Below, one piece after another: positions 1-12,561 of a stretch of 48,379 nucleotides of DNA (its first letter is position 1; every line of letters begins with the position of its first letter). This stretch comes from Streptomyces sp. MMG1121 (GTDB taxonomy: Bacteria; Actinomycetota; Actinomycetes; Streptomycetales; Streptomycetaceae). Below the pieces are notes generated by a model, which was given only the letters and a program-made list of their open reading frames with translations, did not search any database and was not told where the DNA came from. The stretch spans positions 1-48,379 of the forward strand of contig NZ_LGDV01000209.1 of assembly GCF_001280015.1 (NCBI RefSeq), written 5' to 3'. Made by a program: the position numbers and the translations under genes.

Positions 1-1
1 C

Positions 2-2107
2 GCCGACGGGCCGGACTCCGGTGCCGCCATGTCCGCGGACGGTGTGACACAGGGCGCCGAGGCGCCGGAGGCCACCGCGCAGGACAGCACGGCGGGACCC
101 GACGGCACCGCCGGATCGCACCACGCACCCCGGCCGGACAACACCCCCCCGCCGTTCCAGCCGCAGGCCCCGCAGCCGGCGCCCGCCGCCTGGAACCAGC
201 CCAACCAGCCCGACCAGCCCGGTGTGCCCGCCGCCGGGGGTTACGGCTTCCCGCCGCCGCCCGCACCCCAGCCGGGCCCCAACCCCCAGGCGCAGCCCGG
301 TGGTTACGGCTTCCCGCCGCCGCCCGGGCCGCAGTCGGACCCCAGTGGGCCGATCCCGCCCGGCGGTTACGGATTCCCTCCGCCCCAGCCCCAGCCCCAG
401 CCCCAGGCCACGCCCCCCAACTCGCCCGCCCCGCAAGGCGGTTACGGCTTCCCTCAGCCCTCGGCGCCGAGTGCCGACGGGCCGACCCCACAGCCCAGTG
501 GCTACGGCTTCCCGCAGCCGCAGGCCCCGGCCCCGCAGCCGTCGGTCGATCCGCGGACCGGTGCCGCCTGGCCGCAGCCCATCCAGCACGACCAGCGGCA
601 GATGACCAACCCCGGTGCCGCGCCGCTCGGTTACACCGCCGCCGTGGAGCTGTCCGCCGACCGGCTGCTCAACAACAAGAAGCAGAAGGCGAAGAGCGGG
701 CGGCCCACCGCGGCATCGAGTCGCTTCAAGATCGGCGGGAAGAAGGAGGAGGCCGAGCGGCTGCGCAAGCTGGAGCTGATCCGCACGCCGGTCCTGTCCT
801 GCTACCGGATCGCGGTCATCAGCCTCAAGGGCGGCGTGGGAAAGACCACCACGACCACCGCGCTCGGCTCCACTCTGGCCACCGAGCGGCAGGACAAGAT
901 CCTCGCGATCGACGCGAACCCGGACGCCGGTACGCTCGGGCGGCGTGTGCGCCGGGAGACCGGTGCCACCATCCGTGACCTCGTCCAGGCGATCCCGTAC
1001 CTGAACTCCTACATGGACATCAGGCGGTTCACCTCGCAGGCGCCCTCCGGTCTGGAGATCATCGCCAACGACGTCGACCCGGCCGTCTCGACCACGTTCA
1101 ACGACGAGGACTACCGGCGCGCCATCGACGTACTCGGCCGGCAGTACCCGGTCATCCTGACCGACTCGGGTACGGGTCTGCTGTACAGCGCCATGCGCGG
1201 GGTGCTCGACCTCGCCGACCAGCTGATCATCATCTCGACGCCGTCCGTGGACGGTGCGAGCAGCGCCAGTACGACGCTGGACTGGCTGTCCGCCCACGGG
1301 TACGCCGACCTGGTCTCCCGGTCCCTGACCGTGATCTCCGGAGTCCGCGAGACCGGCAAGATGATCAAGGTCGAGGACATCGTGTCCCACTTCGAGACAC
1401 GGACCCGCGGGGTCGTGGTCGTGCCCTTCGACGAGCATCTGGCCGCCGGCGCGGAAGTCGACCTCGACATGATGCGACCGCGGACGCGCGAGGCGTACTT
1501 CAACCTCGCCGCGCTGATCGCCGAGGACTTCGTACGCCACCAGCAGTCGCACGGGCTGTGGACCAGCGACGGCAACCCGCCGCCGGTGGCCGCCCCGCCG
1601 ATGCCGGGCCACGCCATGCCGGGTCAGCCCATGCCCGGGCAGCAGGTACCGGGTCAGCCCATGCCTGGGCAGCAGGTACCGGGTCAGCCGATGCCGGGTC
1701 AGCCGATGCCCGGGCAGCAGATTCCAGGGCAGCCGATGCCAGGGCAGGAGATGCCAGGGCAGCCTGTGTACGGCCAACCCATGCCTCCTGCGCAGCACAT
1801 GGCCGGACAGCCCATGCCCGGACAGCCCGTCCCGGGTCAGCCGTATCCGCCGCAAGCCCCGGGCCAGCAGCCCTACCCGCCCCAGCACGGACAGCCGGGC
1901 CAGTCGTACCCGATGCCCCCGGGCCAGCCGTACCCGCCGCAGCCGGGTCAGCCGGGTCAGCCGGGTCAGCCGGGTCAGCCGTCGGCCCAGGCGTACCCGG
2001 CGCAGCCTCAGCCCGAGCAGCAGGGACAGCCGCAGGGACAGCCCCAGCCGCCGTACCCGCCGCAGGGACAGCCGCAGCCGCCGCAGGCCCCGCCTCCGCA
2101 GCAGTAG
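2..2107 (+). CDS. MinD/ParA-like ATPase with proline-rich flanks (type VII secretion-associated), 5' end possibly outside window
   Basis: The protein has three parts (numbering from the ATG at 29): a Pro/Gln/Gly-rich N-terminus with five GYGFP-type repeats (about residues 70-165), a basic linker, then a MinD/ParA ATPase domain with a deviant Walker A KGGVGKTT at residues 267-274, and a C-terminal tail of MPGQ-type repeats. The same plan is known for EspI-like ATPases of actinobacterial ESX/type VII clusters, so a role as a cytoplasmic accessory ATPase of such a system is inferred; no other ESX gene is in the window. The frame is open to the window edge and the ATG at 29 has no clear Shine-Dalgarno sequence, so the true start may lie upstream. 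It converges on ribF and ends at a strong hairpin. ATPase family call is firm, the secretion role is moderate. Confidence 0.8.
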   Translation, partial: ADGPDSGAAMSADGVTQGAEAPEATAQDSTAGPDGTAGSHHAPRPDNTPPPFQPQAPQPAPAAWNQPNQPDQPGVPAAGGYGFPPPPAPQPGPNPQAQPGGYGFPPPPGPQSDPSGPIPPGGYGFPPPQPQPQPQATPPNSPAPQGGYGFPQPSAPSADGPTPQPSGYGFPQPQAPAPQPSVDPRTGAAWPQPIQHDQRQMTNPGAAPLGYTAAVELSADRLLNNKKQKAKSGRPTAASSRFKIGGKKEEAERLRKLELIRTPVLSCYRIAVISLKGGVGKTTTTTALGSTLATERQDKILAIDANPDAGTLGRRVRRETGATIRDLVQAIPYLNSYMDIRRFTSQAPSGLEIIANDVDPAVSTTFNDEDYRRAIDVLGRQYPVILTDSGTGLLYSAMRGVLDLADQLIIISTPSVDGASSASTTLDWLSAHGYADLVSRSLTVISGVRETGKMIKVEDIVSHFETRTRGVVVVPFDEHLAAGAEVDLDMMRPRTREAYFNLAALIAEDFVRHQQSHGLWTSDGNPPPVAAPPMPGHAMPGQPMPGQQVPGQPMPGQQVPGQPMPGQPMPGQQIPGQPMPGQEMPGQPVYGQPMPPAQHMAGQPMPGQPVPGQPYPPQAPGQQPYPPQHGQPGQSYPMPPGQPYPPQPGQPGQPGQPGQPSAQAYPAQPQPEQQGQPQGQPQPPYPPQGQPQPPQAPPPQQ
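1601..1845 (+). repeat. In-gene MPGQ-coding tandem repeats
   Basis: Degenerate short direct repeats coding for [15 protein letters not shown] units form the C-terminal tail of the MinD-like ATPase. They stay in frame throughout, so length changes in units of the repeat would preserve the protein. They are coding low complexity and not a CRISPR array. Confidence 0.8.
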
Positions 2108-2114
2108 GACCGCA

Positions 2115-2161
2115 TGACGAAAGGGCGGCCGGTGCGATGCGCACCGGCCGCCCTTTCGTCA
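2115..2161. terminator. Bidirectional terminator between MinD-like gene and ribF
   Basis: A perfect inverted repeat with 22-base arms (2115-2136 and 2140-2161) and a 3-base loop lies between two convergent genes. The arms end in A/T-rich AAAG/CTTT steps, so it can serve both strands. Confidence 0.85.
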
Positions 2162-2179
2162 CGCGCGAGTGGGAGGAAA

Positions 2180-3148
2180 CTACTCCTCGGCCGACGAGTC
2201 CGCCGCGTCCGCCGCCACGATCTCCCGGCACCGCTTCACGTCCACGGCCATCTGCTCCAGCAGGGCCTCCAGCGAGTCGAACTTCGCCTGGCCGCGCACG
2301 TACGCGAGGAAGTCGACGGCGACGTGCAGGCCGTACAGGTCGAGGCCGACGCGGTCGATGGCGTACGCCTCCACCGTGCGCTCGGTGCCGTCGAACTGCG
2401 GGTTCGTGCCGACCGAGATCGCCGCCGGCATGATCTCGCCCTGCGCGTGCAGATAGCCGGCGTACACGCCGTCTGCGGGGATGGCGGTGTGCGGGAGGGT
2501 CTCGACGTTGGCCGTCGGGAAGCCCAGCTCGCGGCCGCGCTGGGCGCCGCGCACGACCACGCCCTCCACGCGGTGCGGGCGGCCCAGGATTTCGCGGGCG
2601 CCCTCGACGTCGCCCTCGGCGACCAGGCAGCGGGTCAGCGTCGAGGAGAACGGCTTGCCGTTGCCCGCCTCACCGGTGACGTACAGGTCGACGACCTCGA
2701 CCTCGAAGTCGTAGGTCTTGCCCTGCTCGGCGAGGAACTCGACGTTGCCGGCGGCCTTGTGGCCGAAGCGGAAGTTGGGGCCCTCCACGACCGCCTTCGC
2801 GTGCAGCTTGTCCACCAGGACCTTCACGACGAAGTCGGCGGGCGAGAGCTTCGAGAACTCGGTGGTGAAGGGGAGGATGAGGAGCGCGTCCACGCCCAGC
2901 TCCGCCATCAGTTCGGCGCGGCGGTGGTGCGGGGCGAGCAGCGGCGGATGGCTGCCGGGGCGGACGACTTCGCTCGGATGCGGGTCGAAGGTGACCACGA
3001 CGGCCGGGACGCCCAGCTCGCGGGCGCGGTTCACGGCGTGCTTGATGATCAGCTGGTGGCCGCGGTGGACGCCGTCGTAGGAACCGATGGTGACGACGCT
3101 GCGCCCCCAGTCCTGGGGGATGTCCTCCAAGCCACGCCAGCGTTGCAC
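2180..3148 (-). CDS. ribF: Bifunctional riboflavin kinase / FAD synthetase
   Basis: Makes FMN from riboflavin and then FAD by adenylylation of FMN; cytoplasmic. The N-terminal nucleotidyltransferase domain carries GSYDGVHRGHQ (residues 22-32) and FDPHP; the C-terminal flavokinase domain carries GFPTAN (209-214) and the catalytic Glu260 in VEAYAID. The length of 322 residues is normal for the family. The start is GTG at 3146-3148, preceded by GAGGAG eight bases upstream. It lies downstream of, and on the same strand as, the large NTPase gene, separated by about 140 bases, so it may have its own promoter. Call is very secure. Confidence 0.97.
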   Translation of the reverse strand: MQRWRGLEDIPQDWGRSVVTIGSYDGVHRGHQLIIKHAVNRARELGVPAVVVTFDPHPSEVVRPGSHPPLLAPHHRRAELMAELGVDALLILPFTTEFSKLSPADFVVKVLVDKLHAKAVVEGPNFRFGHKAAGNVEFLAEQGKTYDFEVEVVDLYVTGEAGNGKPFSSTLTRCLVAEGDVEGAREILGRPHRVEGVVVRGAQRGRELGFPTANVETLPHTAIPADGVYAGYLHAQGEIMPAAISVGTNPQFDGTERTVEAYAIDRVGLDLYGLHVAVDFLAYVRGQAKFDSLEALLEQMAVDVKRCREIVAADAADSSAEE

Positions 3149-3290
3149 TGTGACCGCTCCTCGAACCCGTGTCCGTGTCTACCTTGACCTCTTGTGCAGG
3201 TCTAAGGGTGCCATGCCGGGTGCCCCTGGCCCGCATCGGTGTCGGGGCTGTGACCGGGCGCACGTTCGCGGTCGCCCCCTTTATCGCTGA

Positions 3291-6200
3291 TCACGCCGGT
3301 ACGCGTACGCCCGCCAGGTTTTCCAGCATGCGGCGCGTGCTGGGGCCCACCACCGCGACCCAGTCGTCCGGGGTGTCGGTCAGCCAGCGGGCCATCTGCG
3401 TGGCGAAGCCGGGCACGTGCCGGCCCAGGTCGACCAGGCCTCGGTCGAAGCGGGTGGCGCCCTCCGGCGTGCGGACCAGGAGCAGGCCGGTGCGGTGGAC
3501 GAGCCCGCGGACCTCCTCCTCCCGGCGGTCGTCCTCCTCGGCGCTGTCGCTGGGCTCGGCCGCCGCGTGCAGGACGGCGTCCAGGACGGACGGGTCCTGT
3601 TCCCGTGCCAGCAGGACCTCCAGCAGCTCGCGGCGCAGCGGGCGGGAGGCGGGGGTGGCCGGGCCCGCGAGGACGGTGGCGAGGGCCGCGCGCAGCGGTT
3701 CGGGTCCGTCGTCGAGCAGGCCGGTGACGAGGGGCAGCAGGACGGGGCGGGCGGTCGGCCCCTGCTCCAGCCGGTCCTCGACGTGGGCGGCGAGACGTCC
3801 CGCGGTCTGCGGACGCTGTCGTACGGCCTCCCGGGCCAGGGCGGCGACGCTGCGCGCGAGTGCCGGGGTGGCCGCCTCGGAGAGCGTGCACAGGATGTCC
3901 GCCGCGTCCGGGGCTCGCAGCCGGGCGCGGAAGGCCTCCAGGACCGGTTCGGGGTGGGTGGCGAGGGCGGGGGCCAGGACACCGGGCGGGATGTGCGGGT
4001 CGCCGTCGGCGAAGTGCCGCAGGGCCTCGGCCAGGTACCGGTCCCGGGTGTGCGGGTCGTGGACCAGCAGGGCGAGGGCGCCGCCGTGCAGGGTGGCGTC
4101 GGCGGGACGGGCGAGCAGCGCGAGGGCGGCGTGGCGCAGCAACTCGCGGTCGGCCTCCGCGCGCGCGTGCGGGGCCGCGCGCGGCCCGAAGGCCACGGCC
4201 GCGGCCCGGCGGGCGGGACGCCCGTCGTGCGCCCAGCGGTCGACGGCCCGGCAGACGGCCGACGGTTCGTCCTCGGCGAGCGTGGTGAGCAGTTCGTCCG
4301 CGCGCCGGTGGGCACTCGCCGCCAGGAGGTCGGTGAGGTCGTCCAGCGCGCCGTGCCGGTGAGTGTGCAGCAGCGCCTGCGCGGCGGTGGCGACGGTGGC
4401 GTGCGGGGTCGCGGGCAGCGGCCGTTCGTCGTCGAACCAGCGCGTCAGCTGCGGCTGTACGGCGGCGGGCGCGGCGGCGAGCAGCCGGGCGACGGCGTCG
4501 AGGTAGCGCTCGCCGGGCTCCGGGGGCGACTGGTCGGCCAGCACGAGGCGGCGCAGCAGATCGATCCGCTCGGCGTCCGGGACGGGCAGCTCGGTCCAGA
4601 AGCCGGGTCCGAACTCGGCCGGTACGGGCCGTCGCGCCCGGCGCCAGGCCACGACACGGTCGGCGAGCAGAGAGAGCACGTCGGTGTACGGCGTCGCGTC
4701 CGGGACCTGGAGCAGGGTGTGGGCGAGCAGCCGGGCGGCCCACCAGGAGCCGGGGTCCCGGTCGAGGGCTTCGGTCAAGTCCCTGAGCCGGAAGGCCAGT
4801 TGGCGGGCCCCGTGCTGCCTCGCGAGGAGCAGCAGGGCCTGGACGACGGGGCCGACGCGATGGTGCGGGACGGGCACGGGAGCGTAGGCGGCAGTGTGCC
4901 AGGTGGCACGGGGGCGGTGGACGAGAGCGCGCAGGGCCTCGTCCAGGTCGAGGTGCGTGCCCTGGATCCAGTCGGCCAGCTCCTCGTGCGCGAAGCGGTA
5001 GCCGGTGCCGGCCGGGACGAGCAGGCCCTCGGTGAGCACGGCCGACGCCCAGCCGGTGCCGCCGCCGAGCCGGGCCGGGGCGGGCCCCCACGGGAACACC
5101 GCCTCGAAGGACTCCCGGTCCAGCTCGCCCTGCCCGGGCCCGAGACTGCGCCGGGCGGCCTCGTGCACCTGTCCGGCCACGCGCGCGGCGAGCCGGCGTA
5201 CGGCCGTACCGCGCAGGCCGCTCTCTGTGGCGAGGCGCACCGCGATGCGCAGGCACATCAGGTCGAGGTGGGCGGCGAACACCTCGTGCCGGTCGACGGG
5301 CCCGGCGAACGGGGCGTCCGGGGCGGCGGCGCGGACCTCGGACAGCAGCCGGAGGGTGAGCGGATGCCCGGCGTCGCGGCCCACGAGGGCATCGTCGGGG
5401 ATGCCGTAGCGCACACGCGCCCGGCGCGCCTCGTCCGGCGTCAGGGCGGCGAGGCGGACACAGGGCGGGAAGGGGACGACAGGGTCGTTTCGGGTGGTGG
5501 GGGCGGCAGGGGCGGTGGCCGTGGACCGGGCGGCGGGAACGGCAGCCACGGCGCAACCGGCCGCGGCCCCGGGACCGGCATCAGCAACAGGAGCGGCCTC
5601 AGCCACGGGACCGGCCGCAGCCCCCCTGCCCGCAGGAGCCGCCGGCCCAGCCACAGCCGCCGAACCGGCCGGGACCGCCCTGCCGGCAGGAGCTGCGGCA
5701 CCGGTCTGAGCCGCACCACCACCGGCGGGCACCGCACCGCTGCCCGGAGCCGCGCCACCGGCAGGCGCATACAGCAGATCCGTCGGGAAACCCGCCCCCG
5801 CCCGCTCCCAGTACTCCTCCCGGCAGGCCACCACCAGCCGCGCCCCGGTCTCGCGGAGCCAGTCGGCCGTCCCCTGGATCCACTCGGGCAGCCGGTGGGC
5901 GAGGACGGGTGGCATCTCCTCGGGGCCGTCGAGGAGGAGCAGCAGCGGGTGGCCGGCCCGGGCGGCGAGGCGGGCCAGCCCCTCGGGGGTGAGGTCGCCG
6001 AGGTCGTCGGGGTGGACGCGGCGGGCGGCGGCGACGATCCGGGCGGCCCGTTCCAGGGTGCGGCGGGCGGCGTCGGCCAGGGAGCCGTCGGCGTCCGCCA
6101 GGTCGGCACCCCGCAGCCACAGCGTGGGCGCGGGCCGTTCGGCACGGGCCCGGCGTGCGGCAAGGGCCGCGAGTTCCGTCGTACGACCGCTGCCCGGGGC

Positions 6201-7091
6201 ACCGACGAGCGCGAGCACCGTCCGGTCGCCGGCCACGAAGGCCGCCAACTCCCGTGCGGTGCCAGCGCGTTCGACCGGTTCGGCGATGCCGGTGAGGCCG
6301 GCGTGCGGGCCGTCCTGGCCGAGCGAGGTGGCGGTCAGCTCCTGGATGCCGGCCGGGTTGAGGTCGGCGCCGTACGCGGGCACGGTGGCCGCGTTGCGGG
6401 CGAGCAGCTCGGCGAGGGGGCCGTCGGCGGGCCGCAGCGGGACCGCGAAGCCCGCGTCGCGCCGCGCGGAGTGCAGGGCGGTGCCGACGATGCCGAGAAC
6501 CGCGCCCGTCCGCGGGTCCAGCACCGGTCCGCCCGCCGCCCCGCCGCCGAGCCGCAGCGCGTCCCGGCCGGCGGTGCCGATGGCCAGCTCCAGCACGTCC
6601 GGGAGGAGATGGAAGCGGTCGGTGGCGGTGTACGTCGCCTCGGTGGCGGCCAGCACCCGCGCCTGCCGCCAGCAGCCCGCGGGCACCTCCACGTAGGTCC
6701 CGGCGTCGATCCGCTCCCGCACCGTCAGCGGCAGCGGGGCCAGGCCCAGCCCCTCGGTGCGGACCAGGGCCAGGTCGCGGGCGGGCAGCGGGGTGACGGC
6801 GGCGGCGTCGACCACGCAGACGCGCTCCCCCGCACCGTCGCCCTCGGCATGCAGCACGAGCCGGGGCAGGCCGTCGACGGCCTCGTGGCTGGTGAGCAGG
6901 GTGCCGTCGTGATCGGCGAGGAAACCGATGCCCCGGGGACGGCCGGCCAGGTCGCGGATCTGCACGAGGGCGGGAACAGGACGGGGCGGGAGAGGGGGGT
7001 GGAGGTGGAGGTCAGGGGTACCGGATGTGCGGCCGGTGCCGTCCTGCGCCTCCGGGCGACCGTTTCCGGTGCGCGGGCCCCGTCCCGCCAT
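3291..7091 (-). CDS. Large protein with inactive trypsin-like domain, STAND/NACHT-like P-loop NTPase and alpha-helical repeats
   Basis: 1266 residues. Residues about 35-220 resemble a trypsin-like peptidase: His69 in TSHEAVDG and Asp106 in ARDLAL fit the triad, but the GDSGGP site reads GAAGGPV (184-190), so the nucleophile Ser is Ala186. Residues about 280-440 form a P-loop NTPase with GAPGSGRTT (297-305), where the usual Walker A Lys is Arg303, and a Walker B-like LLLLLDGPEE (383-392). An Ala/Pro/Gly-rich insert (about 441-535) follows, then a long helical region that looks like HEAT/TPR-type repeats. I chose the ATG at 7089-7091 because GGGGAGG precedes it by 7 bases; the frame stays open 97 codons further upstream without a better site. 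Protease-STAND fusions are known in bacterial signalling and defence, but here both catalytic signatures are altered. Function unknown. Confidence 0.85.
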   Translation of the reverse strand: MAGRGPRTGNGRPEAQDGTGRTSGTPDLHLHPPLPPRPVPALVQIRDLAGRPRGIGFLADHDGTLLTSHEAVDGLPRLVLHAEGDGAGERVCVVDAAAVTPLPARDLALVRTEGLGLAPLPLTVRERIDAGTYVEVPAGCWRQARVLAATEATYTATDRFHLLPDVLELAIGTAGRDALRLGGGAAGGPVLDPRTGAVLGIVGTALHSARRDAGFAVPLRPADGPLAELLARNAATVPAYGADLNPAGIQELTATSLGQDGPHAGLTGIAEPVERAGTARELAAFVAGDRTVLALVGAPGSGRTTELAALAARRARAERPAPTLWLRGADLADADGSLADAARRTLERAARIVAAARRVHPDDLGDLTPEGLARLAARAGHPLLLLLDGPEEMPPVLAHRLPEWIQGTADWLRETGARLVVACREEYWERAGAGFPTDLLYAPAGGAAPGSGAVPAGGGAAQTGAAAPAGRAVPAGSAAVAGPAAPAGRGAAAGPVAEAAPVADAGPGAAAGCAVAAVPAARSTATAPAAPTTRNDPVVPFPPCVRLAALTPDEARRARVRYGIPDDALVGRDAGHPLTLRLLSEVRAAAPDAPFAGPVDRHEVFAAHLDLMCLRIAVRLATESGLRGTAVRRLAARVAGQVHEAARRSLGPGQGELDRESFEAVFPWGPAPARLGGGTGWASAVLTEGLLVPAGTGYRFAHEELADWIQGTHLDLDEALRALVHRPRATWHTAAYAPVPVPHHRVGPVVQALLLLARQHGARQLAFRLRDLTEALDRDPGSWWAARLLAHTLLQVPDATPYTDVLSLLADRVVAWRRARRPVPAEFGPGFWTELPVPDAERIDLLRRLVLADQSPPEPGERYLDAVARLLAAAPAAVQPQLTRWFDDERPLPATPHATVATAAQALLHTHRHGALDDLTDLLAASAHRRADELLTTLAEDEPSAVCRAVDRWAHDGRPARRAAAVAFGPRAAPHARAEADRELLRHAALALLARPADATLHGGALALLVHDPHTRDRYLAEALRHFADGDPHIPPGVLAPALATHPEPVLEAFRARLRAPDAADILCTLSEAATPALARSVAALAREAVRQRPQTAGRLAAHVEDRLEQGPTARPVLLPLVTGLLDDGPEPLRAALATVLAGPATPASRPLRRELLEVLLAREQDPSVLDAVLHAAAEPSDSAEEDDRREEEVRGLVHRTGLLLVRTPEGATRFDRGLVDLGRHVPGFATQMARWLTDTPDDWVAVVGPSTRRMLENLAGVRVPA

Positions 7092-7419
7092 GGCCGTACC
7101 TCCCCGCCCGTGCCCGTGCCTGTCTTCGACGGTAGGCGCGCGGTGATCGGCGGGAAAGATCGCGCGGCGAACGCGCCCCCATCCGCTCCCCCGGTTCACT
7201 CCGAGCGCCTGCCCGGACGGGTGAATAGACGCGTGCCGGTGGACAACCCTAGGGGTGGGGGAACCGAGGGGGGACCGTGGAGCGGCGGCCGGCGCCCACC
7301 CCGTGGCCGGCCGCCGCTCCACGGACAACCGCTCGACGCGGGCCCGTGGAGCGGCCTCGACGGCCTCTCGACGGCTTCGCACCGCATCGGGGCCGCCCCG
7401 GCGGTGTCGCAGCGGTGTC
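7092..7419. other. Intergenic gap between truB and the large NTPase gene
   Basis: No supported gene. It holds the hairpin at 7277-7322 (terminator of truB on the minus strand) and, nearer 7092, the leader and Shine-Dalgarno sequence of the NTPase gene. The antisense frames here are GC-rich shadows. Confidence 0.6.
7277..7322 (-). terminator. Terminator downstream of truB
   Basis: Perfect 16-base arms (7277-7292, 7307-7322) with a 14-base loop, about 100 bases past the truB stop. It would end the rimP-to-truB operon before the NTPase gene. Confidence 0.7.
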
Positions 7420-8325
7420 TCAGGCGAAGACGGCCAGGCTCTTGGCCTTGCCCTTCTGCTCCTCGACCAGCGCGAGGAAACGGTCCTCGGTGTCGAAGAC
7501 GGCGACGGGACCGGCGCCCGCGTACGTCTCGGGCATCTCCAGGCGCACGCCGTTCAGCAGCAGCCGGGCGCGCCTGGCGTCCACCTGCCAGCGCGGGAAC
7601 GCGGCCGCGGCGGCCTCCGCGACCGGCATCACGGTCAGCTCCTGCTGGAGCTGGTCCAGCGTCTTCGCCGCGTCCAGCTTGTACGGCCCCACGCGGGTGC
7701 GGCGCAGCGCGGTCAGATGGCCGCCGACGCCGAGGTCGGCGCCCAGGTCACGGGCGAGGGCGCGAATGTAGGTGCCCGAGGAGCAGACGACCGAGACGAC
7801 CAGGTCGAGGACCTGCGTACCGTCGTCGGCGACGGCCTCACGGACGTCGTACACCGTGAAGGAGGAGATCGTCACCGGGCGGGCGGGGATCTCGAAGTCC
7901 TCGCCCTCGCGGGCCCGCTTGTACGACCGTACGCCGTCGATCTTGATGGCGCTGACCTTGGACGGCACCTGCATGATCGCGCCGGTCAGCTTGGCGATGC
8001 CGGCGTCGATGGCGTCCCGGGTCACCTTGGACGCGTCGGCGGACGAGGTCGTCTCGCCCTCGGCGTCGTCGGTGACCGTGTTCTGGCCCAGGCGGATGGT
8101 GCCCAGGTACTCCTTCTCGGTCAGCGCGAGGTGCCCGAGGAGCTTGGTGGCGCGCTCGACGCCGAGGACCAGGACACCGGTCGCCATCGGGTCGAGGGTG
8201 CCGGCGTGGCCGACGCGGCGGGTCCGGGCGATCCCGCGCATCTTGGCGACCACGTCGTGCGAGGTGAAGCCCGACGGCTTGTCGACGATGACAAGGCCGT
8301 CGGGCGGGGTGGGCTTGCTGGTCAT
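7420..8325 (-). CDS. truB: tRNA pseudouridine(55) synthase
   Basis: Converts U55 of tRNA to pseudouridine in the T-loop. The family signature GHAGTLDPMATGVL (residues 39-52) holds the catalytic Asp45, and the N-terminal LVIVDKPSGFTSHD motif is intact. At 301 residues it has the normal length with a C-terminal PUA-like tail. Its ATG shares four bases (ATGA) with the stop of rbfA, so the two are translationally coupled. Very secure call. Confidence 0.97.
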   Translation of the reverse strand: MTSKPTPPDGLVIVDKPSGFTSHDVVAKMRGIARTRRVGHAGTLDPMATGVLVLGVERATKLLGHLALTEKEYLGTIRLGQNTVTDDAEGETTSSADASKVTRDAIDAGIAKLTGAIMQVPSKVSAIKIDGVRSYKRAREGEDFEIPARPVTISSFTVYDVREAVADDGTQVLDLVVSVVCSSGTYIRALARDLGADLGVGGHLTALRRTRVGPYKLDAAKTLDQLQQELTVMPVAEAAAAAFPRWQVDARRARLLLNGVRLEMPETYAGAGPVAVFDTEDRFLALVEEQKGKAKSLAVFA

Positions 8326-8774
8326 TCGGCGCTGTCGTCCGTCTCCTCGTCGGCTTCCGGCTTCTTGTACGGGTCCGCCTCGCCGGCGTATGCCGCGCCG
8401 GCGGACGCCTCCCGCACCTTGGCGTCGGACTGCCGGGCCTTGTCGAGGAGGTCCTCGATGGTCCGGGCGGTGTCCGGCAGGGCGTCCGCGACGAAGGTCA
8501 GGGTCGGCGTGAACTTCACACCGGCCGCGCGGCCGACCTCGGAGCGCAGGATGCCCTTGGCGCTCTCCAGGCCGGCGGCCGCGGCCGCCCGCTCCTCGTC
8601 GTCCCCGTAGACCGTGTAGAAGACGGTCGCCTCCCGCAGGTCACCCGTGACCCGGGTGTCCGTGATGGTGACGTGCGAGCCGAGCCGCGGGTCCTTGATC
8701 CCGCGCTGCAGCTTCTGGGCCACCACCTCTCGGATGAGGTCCGCCAGCCTTTTCGCCCGCGCGTTGTCGGCCAC
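8322..8774 (-). CDS. rbfA: 30S ribosome-binding factor A
   Basis: Binds the 30S subunit during 16S rRNA maturation and cold adaptation. The protein (150 residues) has the KH-fold core with the RbfA signature around DPRLGSHVTITDTRVTGDL and a DALPDTARTIEDLLDKAR C-terminal helix, followed by an acidic actinobacterial tail. It starts with GTG (8772-8774) after GGGAG, and overlaps truB by four bases. Confidence 0.96.
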   Translation of the reverse strand: MADNARAKRLADLIREVVAQKLQRGIKDPRLGSHVTITDTRVTGDLREATVFYTVYGDDEERAAAAAGLESAKGILRSEVGRAAGVKFTPTLTFVADALPDTARTIEDLLDKARQSDAKVREASAGAAYAGEADPYKKPEADEETDDSAE

Positions 8775-8846
8775 TGGTCCGTCTCCCGTTCTTTCTTCTT
8801 CTTGCGTTGCTGTGGTCTGGTCGCCGTCGGTCGTCTTCGGCCGTCT

Positions 8847-9140
8847 TCAGTCGTCCTCGCCGTGGAAGCGGCGTCGGACCGACAGCAGCTCCACTTCGGG
8901 GCGGCCGGCGACCAGCCGCTCGCACCGGTCCAGTACGTCGGTGAGGTGTGCCGCGTCGCCGGAGACCAGGGCGAGGCCGATGCCCGCCCGCCGGTGCAGA
9001 TCCATGTGGTCCACCTCGGCCGCGCTCACCGCGTACTTCCGCTGGAGTTCGGCGACGATCGGGCGGACGACGGAGCGCTTCTCCTTCAGCGAGTGGACGT
9101 CGCCGAGGAGGAGGTCGAAGGACAGAGTCCCCACGTACAT
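8847..9140 (-). CDS. ylxP: DUF503 (YlxP-like) protein
   Basis: A 97-residue protein with the DUF503 pattern: MYVGTLSFDLLLGDVHSLKEKRS at the N-terminus and a central RAGIGLALVSGD strand. YlxP homologues sit between infB and rbfA in many Gram-positive genomes and have been linked to ribosome assembly as RbfA-like factors; the exact role here is inferred from position. The Shine-Dalgarno is weak. Gaps to rbfA (72 bases) and infB are short, but hairpins follow infB. Confidence 0.9.
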   Translation of the reverse strand: MYVGTLSFDLLLGDVHSLKEKRSVVRPIVAELQRKYAVSAAEVDHMDLHRRAGIGLALVSGDAAHLTDVLDRCERLVAGRPEVELLSVRRRFHGEDD

Positions 9141-9255
9141 GTGTGTAGCCGGTTCACCCGCCGGTACGGGATCGATGGCCCCGGGGCCGTGTGGCCGGGG
9201 ACATCAAGAACGGTACCGCGTACCTGCCGGTGGCTCGACAGGGTTTCGGCACCGC

Positions 9256-9320
9256 CCAGGGGGCTGCACGCCCCCTGGAACGGCGCGCTGGCCGACAGAA
9301 CCGGAGTTCCGTCGGCCAGC
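9256..9320 (-). terminator. Two consecutive hairpins after infB
   Basis: Hairpin A has perfect 9-base arms (9256-9264, 9270-9278); hairpin B has 10-base arms (9287-9296, 9311-9320). Both lie just past the infB stop and before ylxP, in the middle of an otherwise continuous operon, so partial termination or RNA processing is likely. Confidence 0.55.
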
Positions 9321-9335
9321 ACGAACCGTAGGCCG

Positions 9336-12416
<3,081 letters not shown>

Positions 12417-12469
12417 TTCGCTCCTTTTAGGTCCGGGTGCGTCCGGACCGTCGCTACTTCATGGGCGTA

Positions 12470-12503
12470 CTCATCGCGTGCTCATCGAGTGCTCATCGCA
12501 ATC
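12470..12503. repeat. Three short direct repeats upstream of infB
   Basis: Three near-identical copies of an 11-base unit ending in CTCATCG lie in the 145-base ylxR-infB spacer. No function is assigned. Confidence 0.4.
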
Positions 12504-12561
12504 TCGACCTACTTCCAACTCGCGGGGTACCTGGGCCGCACGGAGTTCCGCACGACACGTC

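Noticed and set aside
1601..1990. CRISPR-like repeat pattern
   Set aside because: Units are short, degenerate, contiguous and in frame with a protein-coding gene; there are no spacers.
3417..7859. Very long plus-strand open frame opposite the NTPase and truB genes
   Set aside because: Shadow of GC-rich minus-strand genes; composition is Gly/Arg/Gln-rich without domains, and it crosses two genes with clear families.
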